A stretch of 6,754 bases of DNA from CAZDML01 sp964506645 (GTDB taxonomy: Bacteria > Elusimicrobiota > Elusimicrobia > 2-01-FULL-59-12). Where the stretch lies: contig CAZDML010000112.1 of assembly GCA_964506645.1 (NCBI GenBank), positions 1-6,754 on the forward strand, given 5' to 3'. This document shows positions 1-6,346 of the stretch, piece by piece. The number at the start of each line of letters is the position of its first letter. Within the stretch, counting starts at the first letter, position 1. The notes beneath the pieces were generated by a model that did not search any database, was not told where the DNA came from, and worked only from the letters and a program-made list of their open reading frames with translations. The translations under genes and the position numbers were made by a program.

Positions 1-1238
1 TTCGCACGCTTTCCCGCAGTCCTCAAGTGGGAAAATTGTGGTGTGCGCCGGGGAATTCCGGCATTTCTTATGACGCCGACTGCGCTCCGGTTCCGGCAGA
101 CGATATTAAGGCACTTTTTGATTTTGCCAAGTCCAATAAGATCGATTTGACTATGGTTGGCCCTGAAGCGCCGCTCGTGTACGGTATTGTTGATAAATTC
201 CGCAGTGCGGGCATGGCCATTGTGGGCCCTGCCAAGGGTGCGGCTCTCTTGGAAGGAAGCAAGTCGTTTGCGAAAGAGTTCATGAAGAAGCACGGCATTC
301 CCACGGCCAAATACGATGTTCTGCTGAACCTGCAGCAGGCTACGCATGTGTTGCGGCACTGGACGGGGCGTAGCGTGGTGAAGGCGGACGGTCTAGCCGC
401 CGGTAAAGGCGTCAAAGTCTGCGAATCTCAGGACGAAGCCAAGGCGTTCCTTTACGAGATCATGGAAAAAGAGATTTTTGGTGCGGCCGGATCGACCGTC
501 GTGATTGAAGAAGCGCTGACAGGACCCGAAGTAACGGTACTCGCATTTTGTGATGGAAAAACGCTCCTGCCGATGCCTGCTTCCCAGGATCACAAGCGCG
601 TTTATAACGATGATCGAGGTCCCAATACGGGCGGTATGGGGGCATACGCCCCGGCGCCGATCTATACGTCGGCTGTACGCAAACAGATCGAAGAGGAAGT
701 GTTTAAACCCTTCTTAAAAGGTCTTTCGGCTGACAAACTCGATTTCCGTGGGATTATTTATTTTGGTCTTATGTTGACCCCTCAGGGCCCGAAAGTTTTG
801 GAGTTTAATACGCGGTTTGGTGATCCGGAAACGCAGGTCGTTCTGCCGCTCTTGGAAAGTGATTTTGTCGATGTTTTGAAAGCTGTCGCCGAACAGCGGC
901 TCGCAGACGTGACGATCCAGTGGAACCCAGGTTCAGCGCTCTGTGTCGTGTTGGCCTCGGGTGGTTATCCCGGTTCTTTCGAAAAGGGCAAAGTGATTCA
1001 TGGTCTGGAAAATGCGGCCCGACTTCCCGATATTCAGATTTTTCACGCGGGGACCGCGTTTAAGAACGATCAATGGGTGACGACCGGAGGTCGTGTGTTG
1101 GGAATTACGGGTATCGGCGCGACCTTTGATCAGGCGCGAGAGCGTGCTTATCATGCGGTCTCGCAGATTTCATTCGAAGGCATGCACTATCGAAAAGACA
1201 TCGGCGCCAAAGCCATGGCCTTGGCGGCCAAAGGATAA
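1..1238 (+). CDS. purD: Phosphoribosylamine-glycine ligase (GARS), 5'-truncated by window edge
   Basis: GAR synthetase joins phosphoribosylamine and glycine using ATP, the second step of purine synthesis in the cytoplasm. The frame is open from base 3 (bases 1-2 are the tail of a split codon), so the gene enters from outside. The eight residues before the GTG at 27 fit the family, which has a conserved stretch ahead of the APGN motif, so that GTG is an internal valine. Visible landmarks are APGNSG (about 45-62), GPEAPLV (159-179), the ATP-grasp segment VVKADGLAAGKGV (375-413), then EEALTGPEVTVLAF, PASQDHKRVYNDDRGPNTGG and the metal-binding LEFNTRFGDPETQ region near 798-836. The C-terminal GARS domain carries ALCVVLASGGYPG. 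About 411 residues are visible, so only some 10-20 N-terminal residues appear to be missing from a usual 420-430. No damage is seen. pyrR follows after 2 bp. Identification is very secure. Confidence 0.97.
   Translation, partial: RTLSRSPQVGKLWCAPGNSGISYDADCAPVPADDIKALFDFAKSNKIDLTMVGPEAPLVYGIVDKFRSAGMAIVGPAKGAALLEGSKSFAKEFMKKHGIPTAKYDVLLNLQQATHVLRHWTGRSVVKADGLAAGKGVKVCESQDEAKAFLYEIMEKEIFGAAGSTVVIEEALTGPEVTVLAFCDGKTLLPMPASQDHKRVYNDDRGPNTGGMGAYAPAPIYTSAVRKQIEEEVFKPFLKGLSADKLDFRGIIYFGLMLTPQGPKVLEFNTRFGDPETQVVLPLLESDFVDVLKAVAEQRLADVTIQWNPGSALCVVLASGGYPGSFEKGKVIHGLENAARLPDIQIFHAGTAFKNDQWVTTGGRVLGITGIGATFDQARERAYHAVSQISFEGMHYRKDIGAKAMALAAKG
1230..1235 (+). promoter_or_regulatory. Shine-Dalgarno for pyrR, inside the purD 3' end
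   Basis: AAAGGA lies 5 nt before the pyrR ATG and overlaps the last codons of purD. It supports the ATG at 1241 and shows that ribosomes ending purD finish on the pyrR initiation site. With only 2 bp between the genes, there is no room here for a separate promoter or an attenuator. Confidence 0.7.
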
Positions 1239-1240
1239 TC

Positions 1241-1810
1241 ATGCAGCGAACAACATCCACCGCAAGCGAAGGTCAGTTGCTGCTTGATAAGGCGGCCCTG
1301 ACAAAAAAGATTCAAGGGCTTGCTGAGGCCATTGGCAAAGAATTTAACAAGCAATCTTCACTCGCGCTGGTTGGCATTCAGACGCGGGGGATCCCTTTGG
1401 CCCGTCGCATTGCAGCGCTGCTGGAGAAACAATGGGGACGAGAAGTCCCTGTCGGGATTTTAGATATTACACTCTACCGTGATGATGTTCATGCGATTGC
1501 GGAACAGCCGGAAGTCCGTGAAACCGACTTGCCTTTTGATATCGATGACCGGCCGATCGTTCTCATCGACGATGTTCTCTTCACGGGGCGCACCGTGCGC
1601 TCTGCGATGAACGCAATTATCGATTATGGACGCCCGGAATGTATCCGTTTGGCCGTTTTGGTTGACCGCGGACACCGGGAATTGCCGGTTGCCGCCAATT
1701 TTATAGGGCTCGCTGTAGAGACCCTCCGAGATGATATAATTGATGTCAATCTCCAGGAGACGGACGGCGAAGATGCGGTCCGCCTGCGCAGAAAGGGGAA
1801 AAACGGTTGA
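1241..1810 (+). CDS. pyrR: Bifunctional pyr operon regulator / uracil phosphoribosyltransferase PyrR
   Basis: PyrR is a phosphoribosyltransferase-fold protein. In Bacillus it binds a stem-loop in pyr mRNA when UMP is high and causes attenuation; many members also convert uracil and PRPP to UMP. At 189 aa it is close to the usual 180. Visible motifs are VGIQTRGIPLA (residues 44-54), DITLYRDD (75-82), the PRPP-binding VLIDDVLFTGRTV (107-119) and the family hallmark LAVLVDRGHRELP (137-149). The first dozen residues are variable; AAAGGA 5 nt upstream supports the ATG. It follows purD by 2 bp, and its TGA overlaps the TTG start of pyrB by 4 bp. No PyrR-type anti-antiterminator leader is seen next to it, so its RNA target must be elsewhere, or it may act differently here. 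The family call is secure; RNA-binding regulation is inferred from the family. Confidence 0.95.
   Translation: MQRTTSTASEGQLLLDKAALTKKIQGLAEAIGKEFNKQSSLALVGIQTRGIPLARRIAALLEKQWGREVPVGILDITLYRDDVHAIAEQPEVRETDLPFDIDDRPIVLIDDVLFTGRTVRSAMNAIIDYGRPECIRLAVLVDRGHRELPVAANFIGLAVETLRDDIIDVNLQETDGEDAVRLRRKGKNG
1792..1799 (+). promoter_or_regulatory. Shine-Dalgarno deciding the TTG start of pyrB
   Basis: AAAGGGGA sits 7 nt before a TTG at 1807, the best-placed start for pyrB, with no in-frame ATG nearby. The TTG shares 4 bp (TTGA) with the stop codon of pyrR, so pyrB is probably translated partly by termination-reinitiation. Confidence 0.7.
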
Positions 1811-2799
1811 GATTACGCCACAAAGACCTACTCGGCCTCGCACAACTCACCTCCGAAGAAATAGAACTTATTCTTCATACCGCTGCCCCTTTTAAGAAAA
1901 CATTTACTCGCTCCATCAAGAAAGTCCCGACCCTTCGCGGCAAAACCGTCGCGCTTCTCTTTTACGAGCCGTCTACACGCACCCGTACGTCGTTTGAACT
2001 CGCCGCGACACGTCTTTCGGCCGATGTATTAAGCCTCGCAGTCGCCTCCTCCAGTGTTCAAAAAGGGGAAACCTTGATGGACACGGCGCGCAACTTGGAA
2101 GCGATGAAGATCGACTTCATCGTGCTGCGGCACTCGGTTTCTGGTGCCCCTGAACTCTTGGCGCGTGGTGTGCGTGCCCATGTGATCAATGCAGGCGACG
2201 GCAACCATGAACACCCGACCCAGGGACTGCTCGATCTCTACACGATCAAAGAAAAGAAAAAGAAGATTCAGGGACTGAATGTCGCCATTGTTGGCGACAT
2301 TTTGCACTCGCGCGTGGCGCGATCCAATATTTGGGCGCTGACGAAACTGGGGGCGAACGTCCGTCTGTGTGGTCCGGCAACGCTCATCCCTACTGAAATG
2401 AAGACCGCTTTCGGAAGCAGCGTTACTGTGACGTATAACATGAAGGAAGCGTTGGACGGCGCCGATGTGGTGAATGTGCTTCGCCTACAGCTCGAACGTC
2501 AGCAGGAAAATCTCTTCCCCAGTTTGCGCGAATATCACGAATTTTATGGCCTCGATGCCAAGAAGCTCTCCTGGGCGAAAATGGATTGTATGGTGATGCA
2601 CCCGGGGCCGATGAACCGCGGGGTCGAAATCGATTCCGCCATTGCCGATGGACCTCAGTCGGTGATCTTAGAGCAGGTCACCAACGGCATCGCCGTGCGC
2701 ATGGCGGTCATGTATCTCTTAGCAGGCAGTATCGAAGCGATCGGGAAAACCTCGCTGCGTGCGCAGCCCGGCGAAGGACTTTCAGGGAGAATGGAATAG
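1807..2799 (+). CDS. pyrB: Aspartate carbamoyltransferase catalytic subunit
   Basis: ATCase condenses carbamoyl phosphate and aspartate to carbamoyl-aspartate, the committed step of pyrimidine synthesis. The protein is 330 aa, slightly longer than the usual 305-320. The carbamoyl phosphate loop FYEPSTRTRTSFE spans residues 52-64, followed by SSVQKGET (82-89) with the mobile-loop lysine K86, HPTQ (136-139), GDILHSRVARSN (164-175) and HPGPMNRGVEI (265-275), so the catalytic set looks complete. The start is TTG, backed by a strong Shine-Dalgarno. The run of lysines at about residues 149-153 comes from an A-rich tract but the frame stays intact. No pyrI regulatory subunit is present. pyrC begins on the base directly after the stop codon, which fits a Pseudomonas- or Aquifex-like pairing of PyrB with a dihydroorotase; that physical pairing is inference only. 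Confidence 0.97.
   Translation: MRLRHKDLLGLAQLTSEEIELILHTAAPFKKTFTRSIKKVPTLRGKTVALLFYEPSTRTRTSFELAATRLSADVLSLAVASSSVQKGETLMDTARNLEAMKIDFIVLRHSVSGAPELLARGVRAHVINAGDGNHEHPTQGLLDLYTIKEKKKKIQGLNVAIVGDILHSRVARSNIWALTKLGANVRLCGPATLIPTEMKTAFGSSVTVTYNMKEALDGADVVNVLRLQLERQQENLFPSLREYHEFYGLDAKKLSWAKMDCMVMHPGPMNRGVEIDSAIADGPQSVILEQVTNGIAVRMAVMYLLAGSIEAIGKTSLRAQPGEGLSGRME
2784..2790 (+). promoter_or_regulatory. Shine-Dalgarno for pyrC, supporting the upstream ATG
   Basis: AGGGAGA lies 9 nt before the ATG at 2800, inside the end of pyrB. The alternative in-frame start closer to the conserved domain (TTG at 2869) has no comparable purine-rich signal, so the longer pyrC product is favoured. Confidence 0.55.
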
Positions 2800-4158
2800 A
2801 TGAAATCGATCGTGTCTTGGGCGCGGAAAGAAAAGCCTAGCGAAAGCGAAAATTCCAGCAAGCCGCTTTTGATTAAAGGGGGTCGTGTTATCGACCCGCG
2901 CAATCATCGCGATGAAATCGCCGATGTCCTGATTGAAGGTCAGCATGTGCGTCAGGTGGCCCGCGATATCAAAGTGGGAAAAGATATTGATGTGATTGAT
3001 GCGAAGGATTTGGTTGTCGCGCCCGGGCTTATCGACCTGCATGTTCACCTGCGCGAGCCGGGCCAGGAAGAAAAAGAAACGATTGCCACCGGCACCTCCG
3101 CGGCAGCCATGGGCGGATTTACTTCGGTTGCTTGCATGCCGAATACGTTGCCGCCCCTGGATAACGTTTCGCAAATCCAATTTGTCATGATGAAAGCGCG
3201 GAGCGAGGCTTACGTCCGCGTCTATCCGATCGGCGCGATTACGAAAGGCCAGGAAGGCCAGGAACTTACCGAAATTGGCGCCATGGTGCGCGCGGGATGT
3301 GTGGCGATCTCGGACGATGGTAAACCTGTCGCCAACTCCAAACTCTTCCGACGCGCGCTCGAGTACGCCAAGACTTTTGGACTTCCCGTGATCGATCACT
3401 GTGAAGACCCCGATCTTGCCAAGGGCGGCGTGATGAATGAAGGGAAGCTCGCTTCCGTTCTTGGTTTAAAAGGCATCCCCCGTCAAGCCGAGTACATCAT
3501 GGTGTCACGCAATATTGCGCTTTGCGAGCTGACCGGCGGCCAGCTGCATCTGGCGCATCTCTCTACAAAAGAATCGGTTGCGATGGTTCGCGATGCCAAG
3601 AAACGCGGCTTGCCCATCACCGCCGAAACGTGCCCCCACTACTTTACGCTGACCGAAGAGTCTGTTTCTGACTACAACACCAACGCAAAGATGAATCCGC
3701 CGCTGCGTACTGAAGAAGATCGCCAGGCTGTCCGTGAGGGACTCGCCGATGGGACGATTGATATTATTGCCACCGACCATGCGCCGCATACGAAATCTCA
3801 GAAAGCGCGTGAGTTCGATAATGCCCCGTTCGGAATTATCGGCCTGGAAACAGCCCTGCCGCTTGTCCTTTCCGAGCTTGTCCAGAAGAAAGTCATGGAT
3901 CTTCCAGCGGCAATTCGGGCGCTGACCGATGCGCCAGCCCGAGCGTTCCATCTGCCAGGAGGTCATCTGTCCCCAGGTGCACCGGCGGATGTCGTATTGA
4001 TTGATTTAAAAGCCAAGAAGACCTACAACGAGTTCGCATCCAAGAGCCAGAACTCGCCATTTAAAGGATGGACCCTGCAAGGCGGGGCCCATTCGACGCT
4101 GGTGAACGGTGATCTGGTGATGAGCCAAGGACGATTGCTACGGAAGCCAACCTGGTAA
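2800..4158 (+). CDS. pyrC: Dihydroorotase, type I (zinc amidohydrolase)
   Basis: Dihydroorotase cyclises carbamoyl-aspartate to dihydroorotate. The 452 aa protein keeps all expected metal ligands of the amidohydrolase barrel: H81 and H83 in DLHVHLREPG, D172 or D173 in ISDDGKP, H200 in VIDHCED, H253 in HLAHLST and D326 in ATDHAPH. CMPNT (112-116), AETCPHYFTL (275-284) and MNPPLR (298-303) are also family hallmarks. It is therefore an active enzyme and not the inactive PyrC' partner known in Pseudomonas. The conserved barrel entry (LLIKGGRVIDP) begins only at about residue 23, so the ATG start gives a 20-residue Ser/Glu/Lys-rich N-terminal extension, making it somewhat longer than the usual 425-435. 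pyrC abuts pyrB with zero spacing, and its stop overlaps the presumed pyrD start. Function is secure; the exact N-terminus is less so. Confidence 0.96.
   Translation: MKSIVSWARKEKPSESENSSKPLLIKGGRVIDPRNHRDEIADVLIEGQHVRQVARDIKVGKDIDVIDAKDLVVAPGLIDLHVHLREPGQEEKETIATGTSAAAMGGFTSVACMPNTLPPLDNVSQIQFVMMKARSEAYVRVYPIGAITKGQEGQELTEIGAMVRAGCVAISDDGKPVANSKLFRRALEYAKTFGLPVIDHCEDPDLAKGGVMNEGKLASVLGLKGIPRQAEYIMVSRNIALCELTGGQLHLAHLSTKESVAMVRDAKKRGLPITAETCPHYFTLTEESVSDYNTNAKMNPPLRTEEDRQAVREGLADGTIDIIATDHAPHTKSQKAREFDNAPFGIIGLETALPLVLSELVQKKVMDLPAAIRALTDAPARAFHLPGGHLSPGAPADVVLIDLKAKKTYNEFASKSQNSPFKGWTLQGGAHSTLVNGDLVMSQGRLLRKPTW
4142..4154 (+). promoter_or_regulatory. Presumed pyrD initiation site with non-canonical CTG start
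   Basis: GGAAG (4142-4146) is followed 5 nt later by CTG (4152-4154), in frame with pyrD and overlapping the pyrC TAA (4156-4158) by 7 bp. No in-frame ATG or GTG exists between the upstream in-frame stop (TGA 4110-4112) and the conserved pyrD N-terminus, so an unusual start must be used. ATT at 4134, with AAGGA only 2 nt upstream, is the other candidate. Confidence 0.4.
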
Positions 4159-5057
4159 CGACATTAGGTCCACTTCAGTTAAAAAATCCAATCTTGGTCG
4201 CTGCAGGTACATTTGGCTATGGGCTGGAGTTTCAGGAGTTCTTTGATTTAAAAACACTCGGCGGCATCATCACGAAGACGCTTACCCTCGCGCCGCGGGC
4301 GGGAAACCCTGGCCCGCGTGTCGTGGAAACGCCCAGCGGAATGCTCAACGCCGTCGGCCTGCAGAATATTGGTGTCGATGAGTTTTTAAAGACGACCTGG
4401 CCAGAACTGGAAAAGCTGGACGTGCCGGTCGTTGTGAGCGTGGCTGGATTTACGCAGGATGAATTTCTGCAGCTCGTGCAAAAGCTGCAAGGGCGATCCA
4501 TCGCAGCGATTGAACTAAATCTCTCGTGTCCGAATGTTGCCCATGGCCCCGGTGCGCGGTGCTTCGCTCAGCGCGCGGAAGAAACGGCCGCGGTTGTGAG
4601 TGCTGTGAAGAAAGTCAGCAAAATCCCGATCTTTGCAAAGCTGTCTCCGGAGGTTTCTGATCTGCCAGCAATTGCTCGAGCGGCTTCGGAGGCAGGAGCC
4701 GATGTTCTGACGCTGATCAACACAATGCCCGGGATGGTGATTGATACGGAGACGCAAAAGCCAGTTCTCGCGAACGGCACAGGGGGCCTTTCCGGTCCAG
4801 CACTCCATCCGATTGCGGTACGCTGTGTGTGGGAAGTCCGCCAGGCCGTGAAAACTCCGATCCTTGGAGCGGGGGGAATTCTCACGGGCAAGGATGCGCT
4901 GGAGATGATTCTGGCGGGCGCCAGCGCTGTGGCGATTGGAACGGCTAATTTCTGGAACCCCCGTGCCCCGAAAATTATTTTGGACGAGCTTACGGAGCTT
5001 GTTACTAAGAAGGGAAAGACGATCGGCGCGTTAGTCGGCGCTGTACAAAAACCATGA
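4152..5057 (+). CDS. pyrD: Dihydroorotate dehydrogenase, class 1B-like catalytic subunit
   Basis: PyrD is an FMN barrel enzyme that oxidises dihydroorotate to orotate. Visible features are LGPLQLKNPILVAAGTFGYG at the N-terminus, TKTLTLAPRAGNPGPR, SGMLNAVGLQN, the LNLSCPNV motif with the cysteine base (about residue 126 from the CTG start), FAKLSP, INTMPGMVIDTE, GGLSGPA and the phosphate-binding GAGGI plus AIGTANF. The INT..GM.ID signature with a cysteine base points to class 1B, which normally works with the iron-sulfur/FAD subunit PyrK and NAD; no pyrK lies in this window. The first in-frame TTG (4194) would remove the conserved LGPLQLKNPI segment, so I place the start at CTG 4152 (about 301 aa; the family is 300-310); ATT 4134 would give about 307. 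The stop overlaps the pyrF ATG by 4 bp. The family is secure, the start is uncertain. Confidence 0.93.
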   Translation: MVTTLGPLQLKNPILVAAGTFGYGLEFQEFFDLKTLGGIITKTLTLAPRAGNPGPRVVETPSGMLNAVGLQNIGVDEFLKTTWPELEKLDVPVVVSVAGFTQDEFLQLVQKLQGRSIAAIELNLSCPNVAHGPGARCFAQRAEETAAVVSAVKKVSKIPIFAKLSPEVSDLPAIARAASEAGADVLTLINTMPGMVIDTETQKPVLANGTGGLSGPALHPIAVRCVWEVRQAVKTPILGAGGILTGKDALEMILAGASAVAIGTANFWNPRAPKIILDELTELVTKKGKTIGALVGAVQKP

Positions 5058-5734
5058 AACCTCTCATTGTTGCCCTCGATACCGAAACGGACAAAGAAGC
5101 TCTTCAGATGACGCAGCATTTGGCGCCACTCGTGGATGTATTCAAAGTCGGCCCGGTTCTCTTCTTGAAGTATGGAGCGCCGTTTATTAAAGAGCTTCGT
5201 GCGCTCGGGGCGAATATCTTTTTAGACATGAAGTTCCATGATATTCCTTCGGTTGTTCAAAAGGCGATTGAGCGTGCCGCCGAAATGGGTGTGTATAGCG
5301 CGACGATTCACACCTCGGGCGGTCTGGAGATGATGAAGCAGGCCGCCAGCCTGAAAAAACGTCCCAAGCTCTGGGGGGTCACCGTTTTGACGAGTTTGGA
5401 TCACGCCGATCTCCAGCGCTTAGGCGTTGCGCGTTCTTTGGAAGATCAAGTCGCGCATTTGGCCAAGCAGGCATTTGAAGCGGGACTCGATGGGATTGTC
5501 GCGTCCGTGCGTGAAGCAGCTCTTGTTCGTAAGGCATGCGGACCTAAATTTGAAATTGTGACGCCGGGGATTCGCCTCGAAGCCGCCAAAGACGATCAGA
5601 AACGTGCCCAGACTCCTGCCGATGCGATCCAACAGGGTTCAACCTTTTTTGTTGTCGGACGACCCATCACAGAAGCCAAAGATCCTGTGAAAGCAGTGAA
5701 AGCGATTTATGACTCCATCGAGGTGACGCGATGA
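5054..5734 (+). CDS. pyrF: Orotidine 5'-phosphate decarboxylase
   Basis: PyrF decarboxylates OMP to UMP, the last step to the first pyrimidine nucleotide. The product is 226 aa, typical of the short bacterial group. Catalytic and binding features are in place: D9 in VALDTE, K31 in FKVGP, the charge-relay motif DMKFHDIP (58-65, with D58, K60 and D63), VTVLTS (109-114), PGIR (171-174) and the phosphate-binding VGRPI (201-205, R203). The ATG overlaps the pyrD stop as ATGA, and the bases just upstream (a C/A-rich stretch) show no Shine-Dalgarno, so translation probably depends on coupling to pyrD. The end overlaps pyrE in the same way. No irregularity is seen in the coding sequence. Confidence 0.97.
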   Translation: MKPLIVALDTETDKEALQMTQHLAPLVDVFKVGPVLFLKYGAPFIKELRALGANIFLDMKFHDIPSVVQKAIERAAEMGVYSATIHTSGGLEMMKQAASLKKRPKLWGVTVLTSLDHADLQRLGVARSLEDQVAHLAKQAFEAGLDGIVASVREAALVRKACGPKFEIVTPGIRLEAAKDDQKRAQTPADAIQQGSTFFVVGRPITEAKDPVKAVKAIYDSIEVTR

Positions 5735-6327
5735 CACAAGATGAAATCCTGAAGTTGTTTAAAGAGCGCGGAGCGCTGTTGCAGGGCCATTTTAAACTGA
5801 CGAGCGGTCTGCACAGCGATAGCTATCTCCAGTGTGCGCTTCTTTTTCAATATGGATGCGATGCAGACCGAATCGGTGCTGATTTAGCACGGCAACTTAA
5901 AGACCCTTCGAGCGAAAAGCCCATCACGGCTGTCGTATCTCCGGCCGTGGGGGGGATAGTTCTCGGCTATTGTATTGCCCGATCGCTCGGGGCTCGCGCG
6001 ATGTTCGCTGAACGGGTCGATGGGAAATTTATGCTGCGACGTGGATTCGCTTTGGCTCCGGGTGAAAACGTCGTTGTGGCGGAAGATGTGCTCACGACAG
6101 GCGGCTCAGTGCGTGAAATTATTTCGCTCGTGGAATCTGCGGGCGCTCATGTTGTTGGGGTGGCGGCCGTTGCGGATCGCGGTGAAGCCAATGTCAGTTT
6201 TCCAGCTCCGAAGCATGCCGTTTTGCGCTTGCCCCTCGTGACGTATCCGCCGGACAGTTGTCCGTTGTGTCAGGAAGGGATTGCGCTTGTAAAGCCAGGA
6301 AGCCGCCCCGAGCCGGCCAAGAAATAA
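5731..6327 (+). CDS. pyrE: Orotate phosphoribosyltransferase (Thermus-family-like)
   Basis: PyrE transfers the phosphoribosyl group of PRPP to orotate, giving OMP and pyrophosphate; the product is handed to PyrF, encoded just upstream. At 198 aa it is of normal length. Seen in order are GHFKLTSGLHSDSYLQCALL (residues 19-38), the VSPAVGGIVLG loop (69-79), AERVDGKFMLRRGF (93-106), which forms the catalytic loop region, and the PRPP-binding AEDVLTTGGSV (117-127). The tail contains TYPPDSCPLCQEG (171-183), a C-x-x-C motif recalled from the Thermus-type OPRT subfamily and absent from the E. coli type. The ATG shares ATGA with the pyrF stop and has GAGGTGA 4 nt upstream (5720-5726). The family call is secure; the subfamily call rests on memory of the motif. 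Confidence 0.95.
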   Translation: MTQDEILKLFKERGALLQGHFKLTSGLHSDSYLQCALLFQYGCDADRIGADLARQLKDPSSEKPITAVVSPAVGGIVLGYCIARSLGARAMFAERVDGKFMLRRGFALAPGENVVVAEDVLTTGGSVREIISLVESAGAHVVGVAAVADRGEANVSFPAPKHAVLRLPLVTYPPDSCPLCQEGIALVKPGSRPEPAKK

Positions 6328-6334
6328 CCATTCC

Positions 6335-6342
6335 AAAGAGGA
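6335..6342 (+). promoter_or_regulatory. Shine-Dalgarno deciding the GTG start of purM
   Basis: AAAGAGGA lies 4 nt before GTG 6347. It sits in the only true intergenic gap of the window (6328-6346, 19 bp), which shows no hairpin-plus-T-run terminator and is too short for an obvious promoter. purM is thus read as the continuation of the same operon. Confidence 0.7.
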
Positions 6343-6346
6343 TCTC

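Noticed and set aside
27..29. GTG as the start of purD
   Set aside because: The frame is open back to the window edge and the residues before it fit the family N-terminus, so it is an internal valine codon.
1080..1094. Perfect 6-bp hairpin ACGACC-GGA-GGTCGT just before pyrR, a possible regulatory RNA stem
   Set aside because: It encodes the conserved TTGGR of the purD C-terminal domain, is small, has no T run, and lies about 145 bp before pyrR. Coding constraint explains it.
2250..2275. A-rich tract in pyrB as a slippage or frameshift site
   Set aside because: The frame is continuous through it and conserved ATCase motifs follow in the same frame.
2782..3399. 205-codon open frame on the minus strand opposite pyrC
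   Set aside because: It lies opposite a highly conserved dihydroorotase, shows no recognisable motif, and such antisense frames occur elsewhere in the window opposite real genes.
4194..4196. TTG as the start of pyrD
   Set aside because: It would delete the conserved LGPLQLKNPI segment that is encoded in the same frame just upstream.
4642..4655. TGTCTCCGGAGGTT resembling the PyrR-binding consensus
   Set aside because: It has about three mismatches to the consensus, lacks flanking terminator-antiterminator structure, and codes for the conserved KLSPEV region of PyrD.
4568..5119. 183-codon minus-strand open frame opposite pyrD
   Set aside because: Same reasoning: low-complexity Ser/Ala/Arg-rich product mirrored from pyrD codons, with no family resemblance.
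6328..6346. Possible terminator or promoter between pyrE and purM
   Set aside because: Only 19 bp, no inverted repeat with a T run; it is accounted for by the purM Shine-Dalgarno.
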